DNA of 64,000 bases from Kineococcus endophyticus (lineage in GTDB: Bacteria; Actinomycetota; Actinomycetes; Actinomycetales; Kineococcaceae), in contig NZ_JBFNQN010000015.1 in the NCBI RefSeq assembly GCF_040796495.1, positions 105,451 to 169,450 on the forward strand, in the 5' to 3' direction. The translations under genes and the position numbers were made by a program. This document shows positions 55,155-63,416 of this stretch, piece after piece. The stretch's first letter is position 1, and each line of letters opens with the position of its first letter. The notes beneath the pieces were generated by a model. It made no database searches, was not told the origin of the DNA, and worked only from the letters and a program-made list of their open reading frames with translations.

Positions 55155-56159
55155 TCACGCGCGGGCCCGTCGCCCCGTCGAGCGCCGCACGACGAGTTCG
55201 GGTTCGAAGACGATCTGCTGCGCGGCGCGGCCCTCGACCTGGGCCAGCAGCAGTTCCACCGCGGTGCGCCCCAGCAGTTCCCGGGGTTGGCGCACCGACG
55301 TCAGGGGCACCGTCGCGGTGGCGGCGAACCCGATGTCGTCGTACCCGACGACGGCGAGTTCGTCCGGCACCCGCACCCCGCGGCGGACGCACTCGTTGAG
55401 GACCCCCAGCGCGAGGAGGTCGTTGGCGCAGAACACCGCGGTGGGACGGTCCTGCTCCGGTCCGGCGAGGATCTGCGCCGCGGCCTGCGAACCCGCGCGC
55501 ACCGACAGCCCCGTCGCGTCGACGACGTGGACGGTGCCCGCGCCGCCGACGGCCTCCCGCACACCGCGCAACCGCTCCTGGACCTGCCGCAGCGGGGCGG
55601 CGACGCCGACGTACGCGATGTCCCGGTGCCCGGCGCCCACGAGGTGCTCCCCCGCCAGCCGGCCGCCGAGGACGTCGTCGACGGCCACCGAGGCCTGCCC
55701 GGTGGCGCTCGCGGCGCCCCGGTCGACGAGGACGACGGGCGTGCCGTGGTCGCGCACCTCCGACAGCGCGGAGCTCGGCGCGTCGTGGACGGGGGTCAGC
55801 AGGACGCCGAGGACGCGCTGCTGGTCCAGGCGCCGCAGGTGCCGGGCCTCCCGGTCGGCGGAGTTGGCGCTGTTGCACATGACGACGAGCGCGTCGTGGC
55901 GTTCGGCGAGTTCCTCCGCCCCGGCGATGACGTCGGTGAAGAAGGGGTTCGCGACGTCGAGGACGACCATCGCGATGGTCCGGCTGACGCCGGCCCGCAA
56001 CTGCCGCGCGGACTCGTTGCGGACGAAGCCCAGCTCGGCGATGGCGTCCTGGACCCGGGTCCGCAGCGCCTCGGAGACCACCTCGGGCCGGTTGAGCACG
56101 TTGCTCACCGTCCCCAGGGACACCCCCGCGCGCTGCGCGACCTCCTTGACCGTGGCCAT
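55155..56159 (-). CDS. LacI-family regulator of the rhamnose-type operon
   Basis: A 334-residue regulator. HTH at about 3-23 (TVKEVAQRAGVSLGTVSNVLNRP), hinge at about 45-60 and sugar-binding domain thereafter, with a CANDLLALGVLNE motif. It follows the sugar MFS transporter by 31 bp and rhamnose mutarotase beyond, so the inducer is probably L-rhamnose or a related deoxysugar. A TGACACGATTCA half-symmetric site upstream of the operon is a candidate operator. The longer frame to 56219 is inside the MFS gene. Confidence 0.85.
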   Translation of the reverse strand: MATVKEVAQRAGVSLGTVSNVLNRPEVVSEALRTRVQDAIAELGFVRNESARQLRAGVSRTIAMVVLDVANPFFTDVIAGAEELAERHDALVVMCNSANSADREARHLRRLDQQRVLGVLLTPVHDAPSSALSEVRDHGTPVVLVDRGAASATGQASVAVDDVLGGRLAGEHLVGAGHRDIAYVGVAAPLRQVQERLRGVREAVGGAGTVHVVDATGLSVRAGSQAAAQILAGPEQDRPTAVFCANDLLALGVLNECVRRGVRVPDELAVVGYDDIGFAATATVPLTSVRQPRELLGRTAVELLLAQVEGRAAQQIVFEPELVVRRSTGRRARA

Positions 56160-56190
56160 GCCCTGAATGTCCCAGACCGCGGGGCGGGAC

Positions 56191-57507
56191 TCAGCGCCGG
56201 GCCGAGTCGGTGGTCGCACCCGCGGCGTCGGCCGGCAGGTCGACGACCTCGCCGTAGCGCTCCCGCTCGATCTGCTGCAGGGACCGGCCCTGGGTGCGCG
56301 GCGCGAACACCGTCCCGACGACGGCCGCCACGACGAGCAGCGCGATCATCAGGGTGCCGACGAACGGGACGCCCTGCTCGCGCAGCAGGCTGGGGAACCA
56401 GTAGCTGAGCACCCCGACGGCGCACCGGGCCGCGAAGAACAGGACGCCCTGCGCGCTCGCGCGGTACGGCGTCGCGAACAACTCCGACGTCCACACGCTG
56501 TAGAACGCCTGCGCCCCGATGCCGGCGCCCAGACCCCACAGGAGGGCGTAGCCCAGCAGCGTGGGCAGCGTCCCGTCGGCGAAGACGAGCAGCGCCCAGG
56601 CGGCGATGCCCAGGACGGCCCCCAGTGCGTACAGCAGTCGACGGCTGACGCGGTCGCCGTAGCGCATGAAGCCGACGACCGTGGCGAGGCACGTGCACGC
56701 CCACACCAGGACCTGCAGCAGGTTCTGCTCGGTCGCGCTCTGCACCCCGGCCGCCTCGTAGACGCGGGGCATGAAGATCCCGGCCTGCCCCGCGACGGTG
56801 TTCCAGAACGCGTACACGCCGAAGAGGAACAGCAGGGCCGTGAGGTTCGCGCGCCGGGAGAACAACCCCCGCAGGCCACCGGGGCGACCCCCCGACGCGG
56901 TCGTGGCGCGGTCGTCCTTCCAGATCGCCGACTCAGGCAACCCCTGCCGCACCCACCAGGTGAGGGCGGCGACGACGAACAGGTGCGCGAAGATCAACCG
57001 GTTGCCGAGCAGGCCCAGACCGCCCAGGGCCACCGCGAGCGCGAACCCCACGACGGGACCGAGCGACCACGCCAGCTGCGCCGTGCCCACGCGCCGCGCC
57101 CGCTGGTCGGCCGGGGCCTCCTCGGCGATGTACGTCCAGGACGCCGGGACACCGGCCCCGACGGCGATGCCCGTCAGCACGAACGCCACGAGCAGCATCG
57201 AGTAGCCGACGGCGAACGTCGCCAGGAGCACACCGACCATGTAGAGCACGAGGTCGTAGGTGTAGATGAACTTGCGGCCCAGGCGGTCGCAGAGGGGACC
57301 ACCGAGCGCCGCCCCGACCGCCGCCCCGAAGGCGTTCGCGGACAACGCTGCGAGCAGCCCCACCGCGGTGTCGGAGACGCCGAACCGGTCCTGCCAGTTC
57401 GTCAGGCTCACCGCGATCGCGATGATCGAGCCCGCCTCGATGTAGTTCGACATCGCGACGGCGACCGTCGCCTTCCAGCCCGTCGTCCGCCTGGCCCCGA
57501 GCGCCAT
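56191..57507 (-). CDS. MFS sugar transporter
   Basis: A 438-residue, 12-helix major-facilitator symporter of the sugar-porter/metabolite-H+ type. The loop DRLGRKFIYTYDL after helix 2 is the family signature, and a WTSELFATPYRASAQG motif lies in the second half, as in inositol, rhamnose or aromatic-acid permeases. ATG at 57507 has a GAGAGG site. It lies between rhamnose mutarotase and LacI genes and probably imports L-rhamnose or a similar sugar. The very long upstream frame is a shadow. Confidence 0.88.
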   Translation of the reverse strand: MALGARRTTGWKATVAVAMSNYIEAGSIIAIAVSLTNWQDRFGVSDTAVGLLAALSANAFGAAVGAALGGPLCDRLGRKFIYTYDLVLYMVGVLLATFAVGYSMLLVAFVLTGIAVGAGVPASWTYIAEEAPADQRARRVGTAQLAWSLGPVVGFALAVALGGLGLLGNRLIFAHLFVVAALTWWVRQGLPESAIWKDDRATTASGGRPGGLRGLFSRRANLTALLFLFGVYAFWNTVAGQAGIFMPRVYEAAGVQSATEQNLLQVLVWACTCLATVVGFMRYGDRVSRRLLYALGAVLGIAAWALLVFADGTLPTLLGYALLWGLGAGIGAQAFYSVWTSELFATPYRASAQGVLFFAARCAVGVLSYWFPSLLREQGVPFVGTLMIALLVVAAVVGTVFAPRTQGRSLQQIERERYGEVVDLPADAAGATTDSARR

Positions 57508-57548
57508 CGCCCGCCCCTCTCGTCGTTCCTGCGCCTGGATCCGGCACG

Positions 57549-57890
57549 TCAGTCGAGGTGGAAGTACTCCACGAGCCGGTCGCGTGGCCGCTCCCCGCCG
57601 TCCTGCGCGGGTGTTCCCGTCGGGGGCGGCAGGAAGTAGCGCGACATGGTCGCCTCCCAGCGCGCCGAGACCTCCTCGGCGTCCATCGCGGCGGTGGTCG
57701 CCTCGAAGTCGTCGGTCTCGCAGTAGCCGACGACGAGGCCGTCCTGCGCCCGCAGGAAGAGCGAGTAGTTGCGCCAGCCCGTGCGCCGCAGGGCGTCCAG
57801 CACCTCCGGCCACACCTCCTCGTGGACCTGCAGGTACTCCTCGACGAGCTCCGGGCGCAGGTGCAGCAGGAAGCAGGCCCGATCCACCAC
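57549..57890 (-). CDS. rhaM: L-rhamnose mutarotase
   Basis: A 113-residue RhaM-type protein that interconverts alpha and beta anomers of L-rhamnose. The characteristic segments are CFLLHLRPELVEEYLQVHEEVWPEVLDALRRTGW, NYSLFL, and MSRYFLPP in the C-terminal half. The family is about 104 residues; the extra C-terminal tail ends in LVEYFHLD. GTG at 57890 or 57887 gives the right length. It heads the operon with the MFS transporter and LacI. The rest of rhamnose catabolism must be elsewhere. Confidence 0.88.
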   Translation of the reverse strand: MVDRACFLLHLRPELVEEYLQVHEEVWPEVLDALRRTGWRNYSLFLRAQDGLVVGYCETDDFEATTAAMDAEEVSARWEATMSRYFLPPPTGTPAQDGGERPRDRLVEYFHLD

Positions 57891-57919
57891 GACGTCCCCC
57901 GGTCCTCGTCGATCTGCTC

Positions 57920-57931
57920 TGACACGATTCA
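57920..57931. promoter_or_regulatory. LacI-like operator upstream of rhaM
   Basis: TGACACGATTCA has a central CG and 8 of 12 symmetric positions, the common LacI-family pattern. It lies 30 bp before the rhaM start and is the best operator candidate for the downstream LacI protein. Confidence 0.35.
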
Positions 57932-58053
57932 AAGCTGCGTCCGGCAGTCTGGACGCCGCGTCCGGGCGCCGTCAAGGAGCCCGCGACACCCGTCCGGGCG
58001 ACAAGTCGGCCGGACCGATCAAGAGTGGGCCCGTGGCCGCCGATGAGCCGGGT

Positions 58054-58980
58054 GTGAGCGACACCTACCGTCTCGTGACCCGCAGCGACTTCGACGGGCT
58101 CGTCTGCGCCGTCCTGCTGCGCCAGCTCGACCTCGTCGACGAGATCACCTTCGTGCACCCCAAGGACGTGCAGGACGGCGTCGTGGAGGTGACGAGCCGG
58201 GACATCCTCACGAACCTGCCCTACGACCCGCGGGCGCACCTCGTCTTCGACCACCACCACTCCGAGACGCTGCGCAACGCCGGGGCCACCAACCACGTCA
58301 TCGACGCCGACGCCCCGTCCGCGGCGCGCGTCGTGTACGACCACTTCGGTGGGGCCGACCGGTTCCCAAAGATCTCCGACGAGCTGATGCGTGCCGTCGA
58401 CCAGGCCGACTCGGCCCAGTACGACGTCTCGGAGATCCTCGAGCCGACCGGCTGGACGCTGCTGAACTTCCTCATGGACTCGCGCACCGGCCTCGGCCGC
58501 TTCCGCGACTTCCGCATCTCGAACTACCAGCTGATGATGCAGCTCATCGACGCCTGCATCGACTACCAGGACGTCGAGGAGATCCTCGCCCTGCCCGACG
58601 TGGCGGAGCGGGTCGAGCTGTTCCAGGCCCAGGCGGAGCTGTTCAAGGCCCAGCTCGAACGCGTCACCACCCTGCACGGGGACGTCGCGGTCCTGGACCT
58701 GCGCGAGGAGGAGACGATCCACGCGGGGAACCGGTTCTTCGTCTACGCGCTCTTCCCGCAGGCCCGCGTCTCGATGCACGTCATGTGGGGCCGGGCCAAG
58801 CTCAACACCGTGTTCGCCATCGGCAAGTCGATCGTGGACCGCACCTCCCCCGTCGACGTCGGCGCCGTGTGCCTGGAGTACGGCGGCGGCGGGCACCTCG
58901 CCGCCGGCACCTGCCAGGTCCCGCACGAGGACTCCGAGCGGGTCCTGGGCGAACTCGTCGCCAAGCTCCGGGCGCGCTGA
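58054..58980 (+). CDS. DHH-family phosphoesterase
   Basis: A 308-residue exopolyphosphatase/DHH phosphoesterase-like protein. Motif I is RSDFDG, motif III is DHHHSET (the DHH signature binding Mn2+), and the C-terminal DHHA1 substrate motif is GGGGHLAAG. Relatives cleave cyclic dinucleotides, oligonucleotides (NrnA) or polyphosphate; the sequence does not decide. GTG at 58054 gives the usual N-terminus; GTG at 58033 is an alternative. It stands alone between rhaM and the IclR gene. Confidence 0.85.
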   Translation: MSDTYRLVTRSDFDGLVCAVLLRQLDLVDEITFVHPKDVQDGVVEVTSRDILTNLPYDPRAHLVFDHHHSETLRNAGATNHVIDADAPSAARVVYDHFGGADRFPKISDELMRAVDQADSAQYDVSEILEPTGWTLLNFLMDSRTGLGRFRDFRISNYQLMMQLIDACIDYQDVEEILALPDVAERVELFQAQAELFKAQLERVTTLHGDVAVLDLREEETIHAGNRFFVYALFPQARVSMHVMWGRAKLNTVFAIGKSIVDRTSPVDVGAVCLEYGGGGHLAAGTCQVPHEDSERVLGELVAKLRAR

Positions 58981-59009
58981 CTCCTAGACTCCGTCCCCGG
59001 AGGTGGGGC

Positions 59010-59834
59010 GTGGACGAGCACGAGGGGAACGGGTCGGACGGCGACCCCGGGCGCGGACCGGTCAAGTCGGCCGAACGCACCGTGCGCATCCTGCAGGCGC
59101 TGGCCCAGCCGCCGTACGTCCTGTCGGTCGCGCAGCTGCAGGAGCGGACGGGCTACCCGCGGTCCAGCCTGCACGCGCTGCTGCGCACGCTCGTCGACCT
59201 GCACTGGATCGAACCGCCGGCCGGCCCCACCGGTGGCTACGGCATCGGGTCCCAGGCCCTCCTGACGGGCACCGCCTACCTCGACCGGGACCCCGCGCTG
59301 CCGTTCGCGCTGGCCGCCGTCGAGGCCGTCCGGGACGAGACGCGTTGCACCACGCACGTCGCCCGCCTGGAACCGGCCGGGGCCGGCGGCCCGGGGAACG
59401 TCGTGTACCTGGCCACCCGCGAGGCACCGGACGCCCACCGGACCCACTCCCGCGTGGGACGGTTCCTGCCCGCCTACGCGACGGCCCTGGGCAAGGCCCT
59501 GCTCGCCGAACGTTCCCGCGCCGAACTCGACGCGCTCCTGCCGGGGGCCGAACTGCCCCCGCTGACCCCGGACACCGTGCCGGACCGGGCGGCGCTGGAC
59601 GCCGAACTCGACGAGGTGCGGCGCCGCGGCTGGGCGGTCGAACGCGGGCAGAACCTGCCGGGCACGGTCTGCGTGGGCGTGCGGGTGGAGTACCGCATCC
59701 CGGCCACGGACGCGTTGAGCTGCAGCCTGCCCGCCGACCTGGCCACCGACGCCGAGGTCGAGCGCGTCGCCGGCGTCCTCGGCCGCGCCGCGGACCGGCT
59801 GGCCCGCGACCTGCGGGCGGCCGGCGTCCGCTGA
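59010..59834 (+). CDS. IclR-family transcriptional regulator
   Basis: A 274-residue IclR regulator: N-terminal winged HTH (about 20-80, VLSVAQLQERTGYPRSSLHALLRTLVDL) and C-terminal ligand domain with the usual LPAYATALGKALLA and RGWAVERGQNLPGTVCVGV segments. GTG at 59010 has a GGAGGTG ribosome site. It converges on the MFS gene across a 22-bp inverted repeat. The regulated pathway is not apparent from neighbours. Confidence 0.87.
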   Translation: MDEHEGNGSDGDPGRGPVKSAERTVRILQALAQPPYVLSVAQLQERTGYPRSSLHALLRTLVDLHWIEPPAGPTGGYGIGSQALLTGTAYLDRDPALPFALAAVEAVRDETRCTTHVARLEPAGAGGPGNVVYLATREAPDAHRTHSRVGRFLPAYATALGKALLAERSRAELDALLPGAELPPLTPDTVPDRAALDAELDEVRRRGWAVERGQNLPGTVCVGVRVEYRIPATDALSCSLPADLATDAEVERVAGVLGRAADRLARDLRAAGVR

Positions 59835-59844
59835 CCCGGCCCAC

Positions 59845-59921
59845 GTACGGGATGTCTGCACCGCGACCGGTCTGAGGCCCGGGAACGCTGTTCCGGCGCT
59901 CGCGGTGCAGACATCCCGTAC
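59845..59921. repeat. 22-bp perfect inverted repeat with nested hairpin
   Basis: Positions 59845-59866 are the exact reverse complement of 59900-59921; the 33-nt loop contains a second hairpin (GGAAC-GCT-GTTCC). It lies between the convergent IclR and MFS genes, so it may be a bidirectional terminator. Its length and the lack of a T-run also fit a dispersed extragenic palindrome. A 14-bp core (GCGGTGCAGACATC) recurs at the start of the DUF3237 gene near 9246. Confidence 0.75.
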
Positions 59922-59946
59922 ACCCACGCGCCGCCGGAGCGGTCGG

Positions 59947-61119
59947 TCAGCGGCGCGGCACGAACCGGGCCAGCCCGGCCGCGGCGGCGACGGCGAGCAC
60001 CGCCACCCCGCCGGTCGCGACGACGAGCCCGCCGGCGCCCGCGAGCGCCCCGACGAGCAGCGGACCCGACGCCGCGCCGGTGTCCGTCACCAGCCGCCAC
60101 GCCCCGAGGAAGGTCGCCCGGCCGCCGGGTGGGGCGTGGTCGGCGCCGAGCGTCATGACGAGCCCGGCTCCCATGCCGTTCCCGAACCCCATGACGACGC
60201 CGACGAGGGCGACCGTCCAGGCGCTGTGCGAGAACGGGAGCAGGACGTGCCCGACCGCGAGCACGAGCATCGACGGCACCCCGACGGCGGCCCGGCCGAC
60301 GCGGTCCATGACCGAACCCGCCGGGTAGAACAGCAGCATGTCGACGGCTCCGGAGACGCCGGCGACGAGGCTCGTGGTGGTGGCGTCCAGCCCCACGTGG
60401 TCGCACCACAGCGGCAGCACGGTCTGGCGCGACTGACGGACGGCCTGGACGGCGAGCGCCGCGACGCCGAGCGTGGCGAGCAGCCGGGCGTGGGCGCGGA
60501 ACACCTCGCGCAGGGTGGGGGCGGGGCCGTGGTGGACCTCGTCGAGCTCGGGGTCGGGCAGGGCGAGGACGACGACCGCGGCGGCCAGCACCGCGAGGAC
60601 GGCGACCGCGTAGGAACCCCGCACCCCGGCGACCGCGCTGCCGGCGGCCCCGAGGAACGGGCCGACGAAGGTGCCGATGCGCCCGACCCCGCCGAGCGTG
60701 GACCGCGCGCGGGCCCGCAGGTGGGGCGGGGCGGCGGCGGTGAGGAACGACTGGCGGGCCAGGCCCCACACGGCGGAGGCGAGGCCGAGGGCGAGGACGC
60801 ACACCGCGAGGACTGCCTCGGACGGGGCGAACGCCGCTCCCGCGAGCGCGAGGCCCGAGACGACGGCGGCGGTCAACATCGCGAAGCGCTCCCCGGTGCG
60901 GGTGACGAGCGCTCCGGCGGGCAGGGCGCCCGCGACCTGCCCGACGCCGAGGAGGGCGACGCCGACGGCGGAGACGGCGACCGACGCGCCGAGGTCGCGC
61001 GCCGTGAGGGGCAGGACGGGCAGGACCGCGCCCTGGCTGGTGCTGAACAGCGCCGCGGGGGCGTAGACCGTGGCGAGGGAGCGCCACCCGCCGAAGACCG
61101 GTCCGGACGGGGTGGGCAC
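59947..61119 (-). CDS. MFS transporter, drug/metabolite efflux type
   Basis: A 390-residue, 12-helix major-facilitator protein. The loop GALVTRTGERFAML and the GGVGRIGTFVGPFLG segment in the middle resemble DHA1-type exporters. No substrate residues can be identified. The start at 61119 is a GTG 84 bp after a GC-rich hairpin that follows the upstream gene. It probably has its own promoter. Confidence 0.82.
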   Translation of the reverse strand: MPTPSGPVFGGWRSLATVYAPAALFSTSQGAVLPVLPLTARDLGASVAVSAVGVALLGVGQVAGALPAGALVTRTGERFAMLTAAVVSGLALAGAAFAPSEAVLAVCVLALGLASAVWGLARQSFLTAAAPPHLRARARSTLGGVGRIGTFVGPFLGAAGSAVAGVRGSYAVAVLAVLAAAVVVLALPDPELDEVHHGPAPTLREVFRAHARLLATLGVAALAVQAVRQSRQTVLPLWCDHVGLDATTTSLVAGVSGAVDMLLFYPAGSVMDRVGRAAVGVPSMLVLAVGHVLLPFSHSAWTVALVGVVMGFGNGMGAGLVMTLGADHAPPGGRATFLGAWRLVTDTGAASGPLLVGALAGAGGLVVATGGVAVLAVAAAAGLARFVPRR

Positions 61120-61137
61120 CGCAGCACCCTCGCAGAC

Positions 61138-61176
61138 GCGCCGCCCCCCCCGGCCCGGTGGGTCGGGGGGCGGCGC
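61138..61176 (-). terminator. GC-rich hairpin after the membrane-protein gene
   Basis: A 12-bp perfect stem (GCGCCGCCCCCC 61138-61149, GGGGGGCGGCGC 61165-61176) with a 15-nt loop lies 28 bp downstream of the stop at 61204. No T-run follows, as is frequent in GC-rich actinobacteria. Confidence 0.6.
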
Positions 61177-61203
61177 GGCGCGTGGGGTGGGCGGAGGGGC
61201 GCC

Positions 61204-61734
61204 TCAGCGGGCGAGGGCGAACTCGGCGGTGCGGACGCTGCGGCTGCGCAGGGCGATCCCGGCCGAGCGGGCCACGAGCATCCCCAGGACGGAGAAGACG
61301 ATGGCGTTGCCGATGACCGCGGCGATGTCCTGCACCGCGACCCCGTGCAGGTACAGCCAGGTGCCCCACTGCTGCCCGAACCAGTGCTGCGCGCCGTAGC
61401 TGACGGCGAAGCGCAGGAGGCAGGCGCCGATCCAGAAGGTCAGGTAGCCAGCGCCGACGCGGGTGACGACCTCGCCGGTGGCCTCGTCGCGTCCGACGCG
61501 GGCCAGGGACACGGCCCCCAGGCCCAGCAGCAGACCGGCCACCGCGCCGGCCACCTCGACGGCCAGGCCGACGCCGTGCGTCACGACGTGGGAGGCGAAG
61601 TACAGGGCGATCGGGCCGCCGATGAGCAGCGGGCGGAGCACGCGGCCCCGGCCGACGGGGCGGACGCCGCGATCGGCCAGCAGCGTCGTGACGATCATCG
61701 TGATGGTGATGACGAGGGAGGTGGTGAGGGACAT
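61204..61734 (-). CDS. Integral membrane protein of unknown function
   Basis: A 176-residue protein with about four or five hydrophobic helices (TSLVITITMIVTTLLA, LLIGGPIALYFASHVV, VAGAVAGLLLGLGAVSLA, YLTFWIGACLLRFAV, VIGNAIVFSVLGMLVA). No catalytic motif is visible and I do not recognise the family, although small actinobacterial proteins of this layout with a YGAQHWF segment are common. ATG at 61734 has an AGGAG site. It is flanked by strong palindromes on both sides, so it is probably transcribed alone. Confidence 0.7.
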   Translation of the reverse strand: MSLTTSLVITITMIVTTLLADRGVRPVGRGRVLRPLLIGGPIALYFASHVVTHGVGLAVEVAGAVAGLLLGLGAVSLARVGRDEATGEVVTRVGAGYLTFWIGACLLRFAVSYGAQHWFGQQWGTWLYLHGVAVQDIAAVIGNAIVFSVLGMLVARSAGIALRSRSVRTAEFALAR

Positions 61735-61845
61735 CGGGGGCTCCTGGCTGGGCGGCGGGTTCCGGTGGTCTGTCCTGCGAACACCTGAACCATCCCGTCG
61801 GCGGGCCCCCTCGGGCATCGACCGCTGGACGGGTCGCGGGTGGAT

Positions 61846-61875
61846 CCCGCGGGTGGAGGCGCCTCCACCCGCGGG
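61846..61875 (-). terminator. 30-bp perfect palindrome after the SDR gene
   Basis: Positions 61846-61860 and 61861-61875 are exact reverse complements with no spacer, giving a stem of about 13 bp with a small loop. It begins 6 bp after the SDR stop and most likely terminates that transcript. Confidence 0.65.
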
Positions 61876-61881
61876 CGCACC

Positions 61882-62634
61882 TCAGCGGTGGGCGCGGGCC
61901 GGGATCTGGGTGGCGAGCTTGCCGCCGGAGACGTCCACCAGCGTTCCGGTGATGTAGGACGCGGCGTCGCTGGCGAGGAACACCAGCAGGTCCGCGACGT
62001 CGTCGGCGCTCTCCCAGCGGCGCAGCGAGAGGGTGTCGAGGAGTTCGTCCGCGGCGGCCGGCGGGAGGTCGGCGAAACCGTTCATGGCCGTCGGGACCAT
62101 ACCGGGGGCGTAGGCGTTGACGGTGACGTCGTACGGGCCCAGTTCGGAGGCCAGGACGCGCGTGAACTGCACGACGGCGGCCTTGGAGGCGGCGTACGCG
62201 GCACTGCCGACGCTCGGCACGATGGCGGCGAAGGAGGCGGCGTTGAGGATGCGTCCGCGGCGACGGGGTTTCATGACCTCGGCGACGGCCTGGCTGACGA
62301 GGAACACCCCGCCGACGTTGACGTCGAGGCAGCGGCGGAACCGGTCCCACGTGAGGTCGGCGACGCGCCCGTCGACGTTGATGCCCGCGTTGTTCACGAG
62401 GACGTCGACCGTGCCGTGGCGGTCGACGACCGCGTCGACGGCGGCCTGCACGGACGCGGGGTCGGTGACGTCGCAGGGGATCCTCGCGATCTCCGGCGGG
62501 AGGTCGTCCTCGAAGGCGAGGTCCAGGGCCGCGACGTGGGCCCCCTCAGCGGTGAACCGCTGCGCCAGGGTGCGGCCGATGCCGCGGCCGGCGCCGGTGA
62601 CCACGACGACGCGGTCGGTCAGGTCGAGGTGCAC
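61882..62634 (-). CDS. Short-chain dehydrogenase/reductase
   Basis: A 250-residue classical SDR with cofactor motif TGAGRGIGRTLA near residue 13, an Asp after beta-2 (LDLAFED) favouring NAD(H), NNAG near 86-89, YAASK as YxxxK, and a final VDVSGG. It starts at a GTG and is divergent from a second SDR gene, both next to a FadR-type regulator, so they probably act in one catabolic pathway of a hydroxy acid or sugar acid. Confidence 0.85.
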   Translation of the reverse strand: MHLDLTDRVVVVTGAGRGIGRTLAQRFTAEGAHVAALDLAFEDDLPPEIARIPCDVTDPASVQAAVDAVVDRHGTVDVLVNNAGINVDGRVADLTWDRFRRCLDVNVGGVFLVSQAVAEVMKPRRRGRILNAASFAAIVPSVGSAAYAASKAAVVQFTRVLASELGPYDVTVNAYAPGMVPTAMNGFADLPPAAADELLDTLSLRRWESADDVADLLVFLASDAASYITGTLVDVSGGKLATQIPARAHR

Positions 62635-62681
62635 GGGTGGTCCTCTCGTCGGTGAGCCGGTCCAATGAGCATACTGTTAGC
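62635..62681. promoter_or_regulatory. Divergent SDR promoter region with GCAT/GTTAGC motif
   Basis: The 47 bp between the two SDR genes contain ATGAGCATACTGTTAGCAT (62665-62683), an AT-rich stretch unusual here, overlapping the start of the right-hand SDR gene. It must hold both -10 regions and is the expected binding place of the GntR/FadR regulator encoded downstream. Confidence 0.4.
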
Positions 62682-63416
62682 ATGGACGAGCGAACGGCGG
62701 AGACGACGGTGGGACGGGTCCTGTGGATCACGGGCGCGGGGTCCGGCATGGGGCGGGCGGTCGCCCGCTCGGCCGTGGCGGCGGGGTGGACGGTGGCGCT
62801 CAGCGGCCGGCGCGCCGACGCCCTGCACGAGACGGCCACCGCGGCGGGCGGGACCTGCCTGGAACTGCCGCTCGACGTGCGCGACGGGGACGCGGTGCGG
62901 GCCGCGCGCGACCGGGTCGTCGCCGAGTTCGGCCGCATCGACGGCCTCGTGCTCGCGGCCGGGCGGAACACGCCGCGCCGGGGCTGGGACGACCAGGAGA
63001 TCGGGACGTTCCACGACGTCGTCGCCGTGAACCTCGGCGCCGTCGTGACGGTGCTGGACGCGACGCTGCCGGACCTGCGGGCGAGTTCCGGGGTCGCCGT
63101 CGTCGTCTCCTCCTACGCGGGGTGGTCGTTCCACCCGAGCGCGGGAGTCGCCTACTCCGCCAGCAAGACCGCGCTCGGATCGGTCGTCCGCACCCTCAAC
63201 GCGACCGAGGCCGGTCACGGCGTGCGGGCGTGCCACCTGTGCCCCGGGGACGTGGCGACGGACTTCCTCGACCAGCGCCCGAACGTCCCCGACGCGGCGG
63301 CCCGGGAACTCATGCTGACCCCCGACGACATCGCCCGGACGGTGCAGTTCGTCCTGGACTCCCCCGCCCACGTCCGCATCGACGAACTGGTCGTCTCCCC
63401 CGTCGTGCAGCGGTGA
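62682..63416 (+). CDS. Short-chain dehydrogenase/reductase
   Basis: A 244-residue SDR: cofactor motif TGAGSGMGRAVA, catalytic Tyr-x3-Lys as YSASK, and AAG in place of NNAG (LVLAAGRNTP). The C-terminus is DELVVSPV rather than the usual VDGG. The ATG at 62682 has no ribosome site and may be leaderless. Its stop overlaps the FadR-type regulator as GTGA. Divergent from another SDR gene. Confidence 0.84.
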   Translation: MDERTAETTVGRVLWITGAGSGMGRAVARSAVAAGWTVALSGRRADALHETATAAGGTCLELPLDVRDGDAVRAARDRVVAEFGRIDGLVLAAGRNTPRRGWDDQEIGTFHDVVAVNLGAVVTVLDATLPDLRASSGVAVVVSSYAGWSFHPSAGVAYSASKTALGSVVRTLNATEAGHGVRACHLCPGDVATDFLDQRPNVPDAAARELMLTPDDIARTVQFVLDSPAHVRIDELVVSPVVQR

